NCBI GenBank assembly: GCA_964568145.1
Contig: CAZMOZ010000002.1
Span: forward strand, 1-64,000
Length of the DNA stretch: 64,000 nucleotides
From: DSVZ01 sp964568145
GTDB taxonomy: Bacteria > Verrucomicrobiota > Verrucomicrobiia > Limisphaerales > J093
Direction: 5' to 3'
Shown here: piece after piece, positions 43,089 to 51,335 of the stretch
Position numbering within the stretch: position 1 is the first letter of the stretch
How the letters are laid out: each line of letters begins with the position of its first letter
The notes under the pieces: model-generated
The model's database searches: none
Seen by the model: the letters and a program-made list of their open reading frames with translations, nothing else
What the model was told of the DNA's origin: nothing
Program-made: the position numbers and the translations under genes

Positions 43089-44609
43089 TCATTCCTGCGC
43101 CGGCGGTGGAGCCGGATTGTTCCCGGCCGGTTTCCACGCCGCACGGATGAGCGCCGCCACGGCCACGGTGACGAGGCAGCCCATCAAGGTGTACCACGGC
43201 CAGGCCACGAACGCGCGCCATTGCACGTACACGGTCACCATCACCGCCAGCGCCGCGAGCATCCCCGCGATCACGGGTCCGGGGCGGCCGCGCCGCCACA
43301 CCAGCGCGAGGATCAGCCCGCCCAGCATCGCGCCGTTGGTCAGGCCGCCCAGCGCGAACGCGGCGTTGAGCACCGATTCCACGGCGCGGGTGAGGATGGC
43401 CACGCCCGTCAGCAAGGCGGCCCAAAGCACCATCGAGGCGCGGCTGAACCGCAGGTAAAACGCCTCGCTGCGCGCCCGCCGCGCCAGGCCCCGGTAGAAG
43501 TCCATCGTGAACACCGCCGCCAGCGCCGAGAGCGCCGCGCTCACCGAGGACATCGCCGCCGCCAGGATGGCCACGACCAGGCAGCCTTTGAGCCCCGCCG
43601 GCAGCGCCGTGAGGATGAAGATGGGGAAGACGTAGTCGTTTTTCCGCACGCCGGGCCGCGCCTCGGGCAGCGGAATCGGAAACGGGTGGGTTTGATAGTA
43701 CACCCACAGCAGGGTGCCGACGAGCAGGAACACCAGCATCAGCGGGAGGATGATGACCGCGCTGAGCAGCAGCGCCCGGCGGCCGTCCCGCACCGAACGG
43801 CACGTGAGCACGCGCTGGACGATGAGTTGATCCGCACCGTGCGAGGACATGACTTGAAACGTGGCGCCGAGGAGGCCCATCCACAGGTTGAACGGCAGGC
43901 CCAGGGTGAAGTCGAGGTTCAGCCAGCGCAGCTTGCCGCCGGTCGCGGCCAGGTCCAGCGCGCGGCCGAAACCGCCTTCGATCAGGCCCGGGATGTACAC
44001 CAGCGTGAACAGACCGCCGGCGAGGAAGAGCAGGAATTGGAGCGCCTCGACCCACACGGCGGACTTCACCCCGCCCGCCAGCGTGTACGTCAGCGCCAGG
44101 GCCACAAACAGCGCGATGGCCCAGCCGATGCCGGCGTCCGCAAAGCCCAGGATCAGTTGCAGCGGAATGCAGCTCACATACACGCGCACGCCGGCCGCCA
44201 GCACGCCGGCCAGGAGGAAAAAACCGCCGGCCGTCCGCCGCGCGGCCGGTCCGAAGGCGCGCTCGAAAAGCTGGTACGGCGAGTAAATCTCCCCGCGAAA
44301 ATAGTGCGGCACCAGCGCCACCGCCAAAATGATCCGCGCCAGCACGTAGCCGAGGATGATCTGGATGAAAGTCAGGTGGTCCGGCCCGAAGGCCAGCGCC
44401 GGCACGCCGATGAACGTGAGCGCGCTGGTTTCGGTGGCGATGATTGAAAAGCCCACCGTCCACCAGGGCAGGTTCCGGCTGCCGAGGAAATAATCCCGCG
44501 TGCTGCGCTGGCGGCGGCCGGACCAGACCCCGAAGCCGATGACCACGGCCAGATACCCCGCGATGATGATCCAGTCCGCGCCGGCGAGATGATGCACCGA
44601 GTCGGGCAT
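43089..44609 (-). CDS. Sodium:solute symporter (SSS family)
   Basis: The 506-residue protein has about 13-14 hydrophobic segments. It carries the SSS hallmarks WWTVGFSIIATETSALTFIG near the front, a conserved GGVKSAVWVEALQF, and GADQLIVQRVLTCRSVRDGR, the sodium-symporter family signature region. It should import a sugar, organic acid or amino-acid-like solute with sodium; the substrate cannot be told. The ATG at 44609 fits. The gene is convergent with the Rhs remnant, and its stop lies 16 bp from the remnant's last open codon. Confidence 0.92.
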   Translation of the reverse strand: MPDSVHHLAGADWIIIAGYLAVVIGFGVWSGRRQRSTRDYFLGSRNLPWWTVGFSIIATETSALTFIGVPALAFGPDHLTFIQIILGYVLARIILAVALVPHYFRGEIYSPYQLFERAFGPAARRTAGGFFLLAGVLAAGVRVYVSCIPLQLILGFADAGIGWAIALFVALALTYTLAGGVKSAVWVEALQFLLFLAGGLFTLVYIPGLIEGGFGRALDLAATGGKLRWLNLDFTLGLPFNLWMGLLGATFQVMSSHGADQLIVQRVLTCRSVRDGRRALLLSAVIILPLMLVFLLVGTLLWVYYQTHPFPIPLPEARPGVRKNDYVFPIFILTALPAGLKGCLVVAILAAAMSSVSAALSALAAVFTMDFYRGLARRARSEAFYLRFSRASMVLWAALLTGVAILTRAVESVLNAAFALGGLTNGAMLGGLILALVWRRGRPGPVIAGMLAALAVMVTVYVQWRAFVAWPWYTLMGCLVTVAVAALIRAAWKPAGNNPAPPPAQE

Positions 44610-44699
44610 GGGGCCGGGAGTTTGCGGGAGCGCCGGAACCTTGGCCAGCCCGACCTCGGCTTCGCGACCCCCAACAACCGGGTGTTGATGCCGCGACGA

Positions 44700-45164
44700 T
44701 TACGGCTGCGGGCGGGTGAATTCCCCGGCCGGGCGCCGCAGCCGGAAGAAGCGATGGCTGTTAGTGGCTTCCACGGCCATCGTATTCTGCCCGGTCACGT
44801 TCCAGGCAGCCGGGCCGATCCGTTGCCAGGCGGCGACCGGTTCAAGACTCGACGTGCTTTCCACCTCGCAGAGCCCCAAACCGGCATCCCACGCCAGTTC
44901 CACGCGCTGCTCCTGAACGCGGTAAGCCAGGTGAACGCCGGGTTGCGGCAGCCGCACCGGCACCAGTTCGATGCCCTGGTTTTGTCCCCGGTTGCGGCTG
45001 TAGCGCTTGGTTTCCGAGCCATCCCAGTGTTCGTGGACGCCGAGGCTTTGGAGAGCGACACCATTGCCGTCCGGGTCGTAGAACGTGCCCGAGGGGGGGC
45101 GCGTGCGCCAGCGCGGCTTCGTGAAGATAATCCTCCTGGCCGCCTTCCAGACTGCCGGGTTCAT
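44700..45164 (-). CDS. C-terminal piece of the DUF362-like protein (after frameshift)
   Basis: This frame carries the natural C-terminal end of the upstream DUF362 frame: GTFYDPDGNGVALQSLGVHE, then a small beta-rich domain with ELAWDAGLGLCEVESTSSLE and a C-terminal FFRLRR. The join falls at the C7 run on the coding strand (45094-45100). There the first frame reads APPLGHVLRPG instead of APPSGTFYDPDG. The first 20 codons of this frame, upstream of the run, are not real coding. Confidence 0.65.
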   Translation of the reverse strand: MNPAVWKAARRIIFTKPRWRTRPPSGTFYDPDGNGVALQSLGVHEHWDGSETKRYSRNRGQNQGIELVPVRLPQPGVHLAYRVQEQRVELAWDAGLGLCEVESTSSLEPVAAWQRIGPAAWNVTGQNTMAVEATNSHRFFRLRRPAGEFTRPQP

Positions 45165-46680
45165 TCACGCCGCCGGTGACCACCTCGGGCCACTCCGCGA
45201 GCAGAAAGTCATGCGCCACCGAATCCAGGGCCACGGCATCCTGCGAAAGGAAGAGACTCGAAGGCCAGTCGCCCCCGGCTTCGTTTCCGAAGGGCGGCGA
45301 ATGCCAGCGACGTGGTTTGGCGTCGGAGTAGTACCCGCCGTACAGGCCATCCACCAGGTTCAGCACGGTTTTGCCCCCGAGGTCTGGATGCCCGAGCAGA
45401 TCCACCATGGCGCGATAGCGACCCGTACCGGGGGAGTATTCCTTGTTTGGCAGCGAGGCGTGTAGCTCGTAGTAGTCGAGGCGGCCTTCCTTGCGGAGGT
45501 GATTGTTCGGCAGGCGGATGAGCGCACCGTACCAGTTCTTCCCGCAGAGCGTAATGCCGGCGGAATGGCCCTTGAGCGTGGTGAAGTTGATGACGTACGT
45601 GGCTTCCGCAAACATCCGGGGAATGTAATCCGGCACCTTGCCGGCCGCGGCGGGGGTGCTCCAGTACATGGGAACGGTCGAAAACTCCGCGCGCACCCGG
45701 TGTTCACCACCTTCGTTTTCGACATACTGGACCCCGGGATACGCCACCCGCAGCGGGGCCAGGTAACTGTCCGGCCACAGCGCCGTGGTGTCGCCCACCG
45801 AGATGTCGGCCTCGCGCACCCCCGCCACCTCCACCAAATGCCGCAACAACGCCCGCACCATCTGTGGGGCGACGTCGATGTGGTTCGGGAAACGGGTCTT
45901 CACGCGCGTGACCGGATCCACAAACGGCTTGCTCGTCTTCGTCCCGGCCCAGCAGGTGACCAAGTTTAACTTGATGGCTACCTTTTCGCCCGGGGTGTAG
46001 CCCTTCGCCTCCCGGCCATGCGTCGCGTTGAAATGGCGGAACAGCGCGTCCCACGCCCCGGACTCGGTGGGCTGGCCGGCCAGCGAGCGGATGCCGGCGG
46101 ACATCATCTGGTCCACCACCTCGGGGTTGGTGTGGGCGTCTTCGTACCAACGTTGCTCCGATTCGGGGCCGGCCCAGTCCGTCGCATCCGGGGCGTGCAC
46201 CCAGACCACGCGCCCCGCGTTCAGGCCGCGTTCCACCCCGATCGCGGCGTGCGGCTCGGGCGTCGTGGCCTGGAGACGTGTTCCGATCACCGGCTGCAAG
46301 ATCGCCGCCAGCGCCGCCAAGGCTACACTGAAGCAGGCCAGCGCCCACCCATACCGCGACTGCGCCCACAACCGGACCGCCTTGCGCCGCGCCGCGATCC
46401 ACAAGCCCACCGCCAGCAGCCAGGCCAGAAAGCCGGCCGCCATGGGCATGGCCAGGCGCTGGCAGGGATAGACCGCGCGGCTCGGCTTGGGGCCGACGCG
46501 AAGGAGGAACCACAGCAGCGAAACCGCGCCCAAGATCGGGAAAGCCAGCCTGGCCCACCAGGCCTTCGGCCGGCCGGAACGAGGACAACAAGGCCGGGTA
46601 TGCGGAAGGCTGGTTTCCGTTGCCTGGGGTTGCTGCCGGTGCCGTGGGTCGGCGGCATGCTGTGGGTCCATCGCCTGCAT
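44842..46680 (-). CDS. DUF362-domain membrane protein, frameshifted at a C7 run
   Basis: The protein has about three N-terminal hydrophobic segments (residues 45-125). A DUF362 domain follows, with GEKVAIKLNLVTCW, ISVGDTTALWPDSYLAPLR, ATYVINFTTLKGHSAGITLCGKN, VLNLVDGLYGGYYSDAKPR and SLFLSQDAVALDSVAHDFL. DUF362 proteins are iron-sulphur or metal-associated enzymes of uncertain function. The real reading frame runs from 46680 to about 45100, then shifts into the 44700-45164 frame at the homopolymer 45094-45100. The rest of this frame (45093-44842) is out-of-frame. The intact product would have about 660 residues. Another start a few codons inside (MDPQHAAD) is possible. Confidence 0.78.
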   Translation of the reverse strand: MQAMDPQHAADPRHRQQPQATETSLPHTRPCCPRSGRPKAWWARLAFPILGAVSLLWFLLRVGPKPSRAVYPCQRLAMPMAAGFLAWLLAVGLWIAARRKAVRLWAQSRYGWALACFSVALAALAAILQPVIGTRLQATTPEPHAAIGVERGLNAGRVVWVHAPDATDWAGPESEQRWYEDAHTNPEVVDQMMSAGIRSLAGQPTESGAWDALFRHFNATHGREAKGYTPGEKVAIKLNLVTCWAGTKTSKPFVDPVTRVKTRFPNHIDVAPQMVRALLRHLVEVAGVREADISVGDTTALWPDSYLAPLRVAYPGVQYVENEGGEHRVRAEFSTVPMYWSTPAAAGKVPDYIPRMFAEATYVINFTTLKGHSAGITLCGKNWYGALIRLPNNHLRKEGRLDYYELHASLPNKEYSPGTGRYRAMVDLLGHPDLGGKTVLNLVDGLYGGYYSDAKPRRWHSPPFGNEAGGDWPSSLFLSQDAVALDSVAHDFLLAEWPEVVTGGVNEPGSLEGGQEDYLHEAALAHAPPLGHVLRPGRQWCRSPKPRRPRTLGWLGNQALQPQPGTKPGHRTGAGAAAATRRSPGLPRSGAARGTGVGCRFGALRGGKHVES

Positions 46681-46976
46681 GAATCAATCCAACCTGCTTC
46701 CCAAGCCACCGTCAACGCAACCGAACGGCGGCATAACTTCAGTCTTATTCAACGCCCGGCGGACACGGCGAGAAAGCCCAAACTCAGAAACTCAAAAAGG
46801 GCTGGTGGGCAGTGGGGTGGAATTCGGCATCCGGTGGCCGTCCCCTGGCACCGGGCCAGACCCGTCACCTCAGCGAGGGGCGACCTGCTCCCGCTTCCGG
46901 CCGCTTCCGCGACCGCAATAAGTGAGATGCGCCCCGCCGGTCAGAATCTGCGCAGGAAACTCTGAAACCGCTCCGC
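46681..46976. repeat. Intergenic repeats F4 and E copy 5
   Basis: About 46775-46800 carries the word AACTCAGAAACTCAAAAAGG shared with 19106, 26424 and 48766. A GCGAGGGGCGACCTGC hairpin half (46875) and the family-E end GTGAGATGCGCCC (46920-46933) follow. No gene is seen. Confidence 0.6.
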
Positions 46977-47693
46977 TCAGCGGCAGATGCTCAAGCTAGG
47001 CCGGCCGGGACCCAGCGCCAGGTCCACCGCCGGGGGCAGCAGTTCGGCTTCGGCGGCCCACAGTTGGGCGCATTCGGTCAACGGCAGACCCAGGGTCTCG
47101 CCGGCGGAGCCGACAAAGCCGGCCAGGGTCTGCCGCGAGTAATTGAGCAGGCCGGGCCGCAACGGCAGCGAAAACACCGCCAGCACCAGCCCGTACACCA
47201 GCACATGCCAGGCGCCGGCCTCGCCGGCCTCCACAGCCCGCCAGTAACGGCGCACCGGCCGTTGATCCCGGAGCGGCAGCATCCGCCAGAGCTGCGCGCG
47301 CCCCACCGCCTGACTCGCCGCCGCGAAGGATTGGAAGCGCTGTTCGCGGCTCAACGACCGGTCCAGCGCGAGCAACTCGCGCAGTTCGTACCGGCCCGCG
47401 TGATCGAAGGCGCGGCGGATCAGCGGCAGTTCCACCGGCGCGAGCAATTCGGTGCGGTACCAGGTCAGAAAACCGCGCAGCGTCGGCACGTCGCGAACGC
47501 TCCCCGTCAGGGTGCCCGCGGTGGCGGCGGCCCAGGCGGCGTCAGGCGGCGCGACCAATTGCCGCGTCAACGGATGCGGGTCGCCCATCATCCGGGCGGC
47601 CTTGAAACTCCTGGCTGGCAGCTGTTCCAACATGCTTCTCGCGCCGAGCGCCGGACTTTCCATGCTTCCGGCGTTCATTCTGGCGGCCAGCAT
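46977..47693 (-). CDS. UreF-like accessory protein family member
   Basis: The 238-residue helical protein resembles UreF, the urease-activation GTPase partner, in pattern. It has an early LTGSVRDVPTLRGFLTWYRT, a central LPLIRRAFDHAGRYELRELL and REQRFQSFAAASQAVGRAQL, and a C-terminal hydrophobic GEAGAWHVLVYGLVLAVFSL with LPLTECAQLW. The match is by pattern only. No urease or other ure gene lies in the window, so it may serve another nickel or maturation role. The ATG at 47693 was chosen over the TTG at 47729. Confidence 0.5.
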   Translation of the reverse strand: MLAARMNAGSMESPALGARSMLEQLPARSFKAARMMGDPHPLTRQLVAPPDAAWAAATAGTLTGSVRDVPTLRGFLTWYRTELLAPVELPLIRRAFDHAGRYELRELLALDRSLSREQRFQSFAAASQAVGRAQLWRMLPLRDQRPVRRYWRAVEAGEAGAWHVLVYGLVLAVFSLPLRPGLLNYSRQTLAGFVGSAGETLGLPLTECAQLWAAEAELLPPAVDLALGPGRPSLSICR

Positions 47694-47757
47694 AGGCGCA
47701 ATTTCCCGCAGTCGGGAAGCGTCAAACAACGCTCGCGCCTGAAAAATTTCTCCAGGC

Positions 47758-48669
47758 TCACCCGTGCAAGGCCAGCCCGATGACCCCCAGCACGGCCATG
47801 ACTCCGCCCGCCAGCGACCGCCAGCCGGGACGGTCGCCTTCGAAGATGTAGGTGTAGGGGATCACCAGCAGCGGCGTCATCGCCGTGATGGGGAGCACGA
47901 TGCCGCTGGGCGTGGTCTTCAGCGCCCATTGATAAAACCCCACGCCGATGGACGGCCCGGCCAGCGCGTTGGCCAGCACCCAGGCCGAAGCGCGCCGCCG
48001 CTCGCGGGAAGTCAGCCGCGGTTCCGCCTCCCCGGCCTGGCGCCAGCGGCGTCGCATGACGCTCCAGACGTAAGGCAGGGTGACAAACGCCAGGCCGCCG
48101 AGAATGCGCTGGTAGGCCGCGGTGCCGCCGTCCACCTGCTCGCCCGCCGCGGCGGCCAGCGCGAAGGCCTTGCGCGTGAGCACGGCGCCCAGGCCCTGGC
48201 CGAGCCCCGAGAACACGCCAAACACGATGCCCGCCAGCCGCTGGCTCCGCGGAATGGGCAGGCCGCGCTCGGGCGCCAGCGAGAGGCCCACGCCGGCCAG
48301 GATCATCACGCCCCACAGCATTTGCGCCGCGCTCAGCCGGGTATCCAGCCACAGCCATTCGATCCAGGCGGCGAACGGCGCGGCCAGGCAGTTGATCATC
48401 AGGCTGCTCAAGCGCGGTCCCAGCCGGGGCAACGCCTCGAACAGCGCGTAGTCGCCCAGTCCGAAGCCGATAACCCCGCTCAGGAAGAACAGCCAGAACG
48501 CGCCACCGCCCCAGCCGCGCCCCAGCGTGTGCGCCCACGCGCCCAGCAGAAACGTGGCCAGCAGGATGCGCCAGAAATTCGCGGCCTGGCTGCCCAGCAA
48601 ACGCGCGGACCGGCTGGCGGCTATGACCGAACCGGCAAACAGGACGGCGGCGATGACGGCGGGCAGCAT
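47758..48669 (-). CDS. EamA/DMT-family transporter
   Basis: The 303-residue protein has ten predicted hydrophobic segments in two homologous halves, as in EamA (DUF6) permeases. LSGVIGFGLGDYALFEALPR is in the first half, and GFYQWALKTTPSGIVLPITAMTPLLVIP in the second is the typical EamA core. The probable role is export or import of a small metabolite across the inner membrane. The ATG at 48669 (MLPAVIAAVLF) was preferred; the frame upstream to 48759 is Trp/Pro-rich and not membrane-like. Confidence 0.88.
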   Translation of the reverse strand: MLPAVIAAVLFAGSVIAASRSARLLGSQAANFWRILLATFLLGAWAHTLGRGWGGGAFWLFFLSGVIGFGLGDYALFEALPRLGPRLSSLMINCLAAPFAAWIEWLWLDTRLSAAQMLWGVMILAGVGLSLAPERGLPIPRSQRLAGIVFGVFSGLGQGLGAVLTRKAFALAAAAGEQVDGGTAAYQRILGGLAFVTLPYVWSVMRRRWRQAGEAEPRLTSRERRRASAWVLANALAGPSIGVGFYQWALKTTPSGIVLPITAMTPLLVIPYTYIFEGDRPGWRSLAGGVMAVLGVIGLALHG

Positions 48670-49042
48670 GGTCCGGCGCGGCCAACCCGCGCCGGCCGCG
48701 CAGCATGGGGGCGGCCATTGGATTTGCCAACTTCGCGCTGGCACTGGCGACTGGGCCAACAGCCGAAACTCAGAAACTCAAAAATCAGGAGAGCAGGAAG
48801 GCAGGAAGCAAAGAACCAACGGGGCTGTCCGCCACACCAACCTCGAGTTTGGGATCTTGGTTTGTGGTTCTTTGTTCGTGATTTGTGGTTCGTGGCCACT
48901 GGATACTGGTTGCTGGGGGCGGATGCCGGATGCCAGAAGCGGGAAGCGAGGATTGAGAATTGAGGATGCTCGTTTCCCGCTTCTCGCTTCGCACTACGGA
49001 TTTCGGATTTCGGATTTCGGACTTCCCGCCTAGTCTCCGCCC
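48670..49042. repeat. Intergenic word-repeat block F5
   Basis: No gene is seen. From 48766 the DNA is reiterated words: AACTCAGAAACTCAAAAATC, AGGAAGGCAGGAAGC, TTGTGGTTCTTTGTTCGTG, GGATGCCGGATGCCAG, GAAGCGAGGATTGAG and GGATTTCGGATTTCGG up to 49020, ending 20 bp before the SDR start. Close relatives of the second half lie at 53630-53700. Confidence 0.7.
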
Positions 49043-49876
49043 ATGCCTGAACGGCTGGCTGGCAAGGTGCTGGTGGTGATCGGCGGCACGAGCGGACTCG
49101 GTTTGTCCGCCGTGCGCGCGTGCGTGGCCGCCGGCGCCCGCGTGGTGGCCGTGGGCCGCGCCGAGGACGACGTGGCCGCGCTGAACGCCGAACTGCCCGG
49201 CCCGGTGCGCGCCCTGGCCGCGGACGCCACCCGGCCCGACACCGCGCCGCGGGCCATTGACACCGCGCTCGCCGCGTTTGGCGGCTTCCACAGCCTGTAC
49301 CACGTCGCGGGCGGCAGCGGCCGGCGGCAAGGCGACGGCCCGTTGCACGAACTCACCGACGAAGGCTGGGAGCACACGCTGCGCCTGAACCTGACCTCGG
49401 TGATGTACTCGAACCGCGCCGCGGCGCGGCAGTTTCTCCGCCAGGGCACGGGCGGCGCGGTGCTCAATTGCGGCTCGGTGCTCGCCTGGGCGCCGTCGCC
49501 AGCCTTCTTCAGCACGCACGCCTACGCGGCGGCCAAGGCGGCGATCATCGGCCTCACCACCGCGGCCGCCAGCCAGTACGCGCCGCACAACATCCGCTTC
49601 AACGTGCTCGCGCCCGGGCTGGTCGCCACGCCCATGTCCCGGCGCGCGCAAGGTGAGGCCGCGGTCATGGACTTCATCCGCGCCAAGCAGCCGCTAGACG
49701 GCGGGCGCATCGCCCGGCCGGCCGACCTGGACGCCGCCGCCGTGTTCTTCCTGTCTGATGAATCGCGGTTCGTGACCGGCCAGGTGCTGGCCGTGGACGG
49801 CGGCTGGAGCGTCTCGGAGGGCCGGACCCCGCCGGCCGAAGCCGCTCAATCCGACGCCGCCGGGCCGCGCCCATGA
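49043..49876 (+). CDS. Short-chain dehydrogenase/reductase (SDR)
   Basis: The 277-residue protein has a Rossmann fold with cofactor loop GGTSGLGLSAV (TGxxxGxG type), NGVAG-equivalent YHVAGGSG, the active-site serine region LNCGSVLAW and the catalytic YAAAK. The C-terminal FLSDESRFVTGQVLAVDGGW is typical of classical SDRs. An acidic residue after the second strand is not obvious (VAVGRAED), so the cofactor could be NADP. The TGA overlaps the ATG of the ROK gene (ATGA), which implies a shared operon and perhaps sugar metabolism. Confidence 0.9.
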   Translation: MPERLAGKVLVVIGGTSGLGLSAVRACVAAGARVVAVGRAEDDVAALNAELPGPVRALAADATRPDTAPRAIDTALAAFGGFHSLYHVAGGSGRRQGDGPLHELTDEGWEHTLRLNLTSVMYSNRAAARQFLRQGTGGAVLNCGSVLAWAPSPAFFSTHAYAAAKAAIIGLTTAAASQYAPHNIRFNVLAPGLVATPMSRRAQGEAAVMDFIRAKQPLDGGRIARPADLDAAAVFFLSDESRFVTGQVLAVDGGWSVSEGRTPPAEAAQSDAAGPRP

Positions 49877-50763
49877 ACTACCTGCTCGGCATTGATCTGG
49901 GCGGCTCGAGCGTCAAGGCCGTGGCCGTCACCCGCGCGGGCGAGGCGCTGGCGCGCCACCTCCAATCCTTCGCCCCGGAACAGCCCGGCCAGTTCATCGA
50001 AACCGTCCGCGCCACGGCCCAAAGGCTTTCCGCCCAACTCGGCTCCACGCCGGAGCGCATCGGCCTGTCCGCGCCGGGACTGGCGTCACCGGACGGCCGC
50101 GCCATTGCTTACCTGCCCGGCCGGCTCGCCGGGTTGGAAGGCATGGACTGGACGGAGCAACTGGCGGCGCCGCATCCCGTCCCGGTCTTGAACGACGCGC
50201 ACGCGGCCCTGCTGGGCGAGGTCTGGCGCGGCGCGGCGCAAGGCGCGCGCAACGCCATTCTGCTCACGCTGGGCACCGGCGTGGGCGGCGCGGCCCTGGT
50301 GGACGGCCGCCTGCTGCGCGGGGCCATCGGCCGCGCCGGTCACCTGGGTCACCTCTCGCTCGATCCGGCCGGGCCGCCGGACATCTGCGGCACGCCCGGC
50401 AGCCTCGAACTGGCCATCGGCAACGCCACCATCGGCCCGCGCACGCAAGGGCGCTTCGCCACCACGCACGATCTGATCCGCGCCTGCGAGGCCGGCGACG
50501 CCTTCGCGCGCGAAGTCTGGCTCAAGTCCGTGCGCGCGCTGGCGGCGGCGGTGGCCTCGCTCATCAACGTGCTCGATCCGGAAGTGGTGATCGTCGGCGG
50601 CGGCATCGCCCGCGCGGGCGCCATGCTGTTCGAGCCGCTGGCGCGGTTTCTGGACGAAATGGAATGGCGGCCGGGCGGGCATCGCGCGCGGCTGGCGGCG
50701 GCGCAACTGGGCGAATTTGCCGGGGCCTGCGGCGCCGCCTACCGTACGCTCCACGAAGCATGA
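49873..50763 (+). CDS. ROK family sugar kinase/regulator-like protein without the zinc cysteines
   Basis: The 296-residue protein has the ASKHA phosphate-1 loop GIDLGGSSVKAVAV, the phosphate-2 region TLGTGVGGAALVDG, catalytic Asp in VLNDAHAALLGE and the adenosine motif VIVGGGIARAG. No DNA-binding domain is present, so it is a kinase-type ROK protein. The usual zinc motif CxCGxxGCxE after the GHxxxDP segment is reduced to ICGTPGSLE with one cysteine. Substrate choice may differ from standard glucokinases. It is co-transcribed with the SDR gene. Confidence 0.85.
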   Translation: MNYLLGIDLGGSSVKAVAVTRAGEALARHLQSFAPEQPGQFIETVRATAQRLSAQLGSTPERIGLSAPGLASPDGRAIAYLPGRLAGLEGMDWTEQLAAPHPVPVLNDAHAALLGEVWRGAAQGARNAILLTLGTGVGGAALVDGRLLRGAIGRAGHLGHLSLDPAGPPDICGTPGSLELAIGNATIGPRTQGRFATTHDLIRACEAGDAFAREVWLKSVRALAAAVASLINVLDPEVVIVGGGIARAGAMLFEPLARFLDEMEWRPGGHRARLAAAQLGEFAGACGAAYRTLHEA

Positions 50764-51287
50764 GCCGGAACACCGCAGCGACGGGCGCATCTCAATTTCG
50801 TGCAGGCCGGATCGCCTGCCGGGGTAGCGGCCGGCTTCCAGCCCGGCGGTGGTGGGCAGACGGCACCATGCGGGGCGGCGTTTTCTGTCGTAGATTCCGG
50901 GCGGCAGGATGCCGCCCTCTACGGCGGCCAAGGATGGCCGCCTCCACCTCCGGCGGCGTCCGGCCATTTCCACGGCTGCAAAGAAGTGAGGGGCACACCG
51001 CAGCCACCCGGCACGCCTGCGGCCTCGATCGTGGGCGTTCGGTTTTGAGGACGAGGGCGGGAACCGGCGCTGGCCGGGAAACGCACGCGCCGCACGGGAC
51101 AATTGGTCAGTCTCGGCGGAGCGAGACTCTGTCGAGCCCGGCAATTTCTCAGGCAGGGCTCGAGAGGACTCTCGCCCTACCGCGATCCACTGAGGCATTG
51201 TCCCGAAAACCGAAGTTGGCCGTAGCGCAGTGCGTCCCGTCTGCCCAACTTCGGTTTTCGGGATTACCCCACGGGCGGTTTTCCCGG
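50764..51287. repeat. Cluster of three repeat families: E (50783-50996), A (51113-51181), D (51203-51262)
   Basis: No gene is seen. E copy 3 is the most complete, starting GGGCGCATCTCAATTTCG and ending near AAGAAGTGAGGGGC. Repeat A copy 2 (GAGACTCTGTCGAGCCC ... GGGCTCGAGAGGACTCTCGC) follows. Then comes repeat D copy 3, with CCGAAAACCGAAGTTGGCC and CCCAACTTCGGTTTTCGGG. All three families in tandem in one gap suggests a preferred landing zone. Confidence 0.8.
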
Positions 51288-51335
51288 ATGAACCGCCCGC
51301 GCCGGGCGCTAGCGCCGCGTTGCAGCCCCGGGAGG

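Noticed and set aside
50664..51335. Open frame extending the exported protein at 51336 far upstream
   Set aside because: The upstream part translates repeat families E, A and D and overlaps the ROK gene; the signal peptide lies at the downstream ATG.
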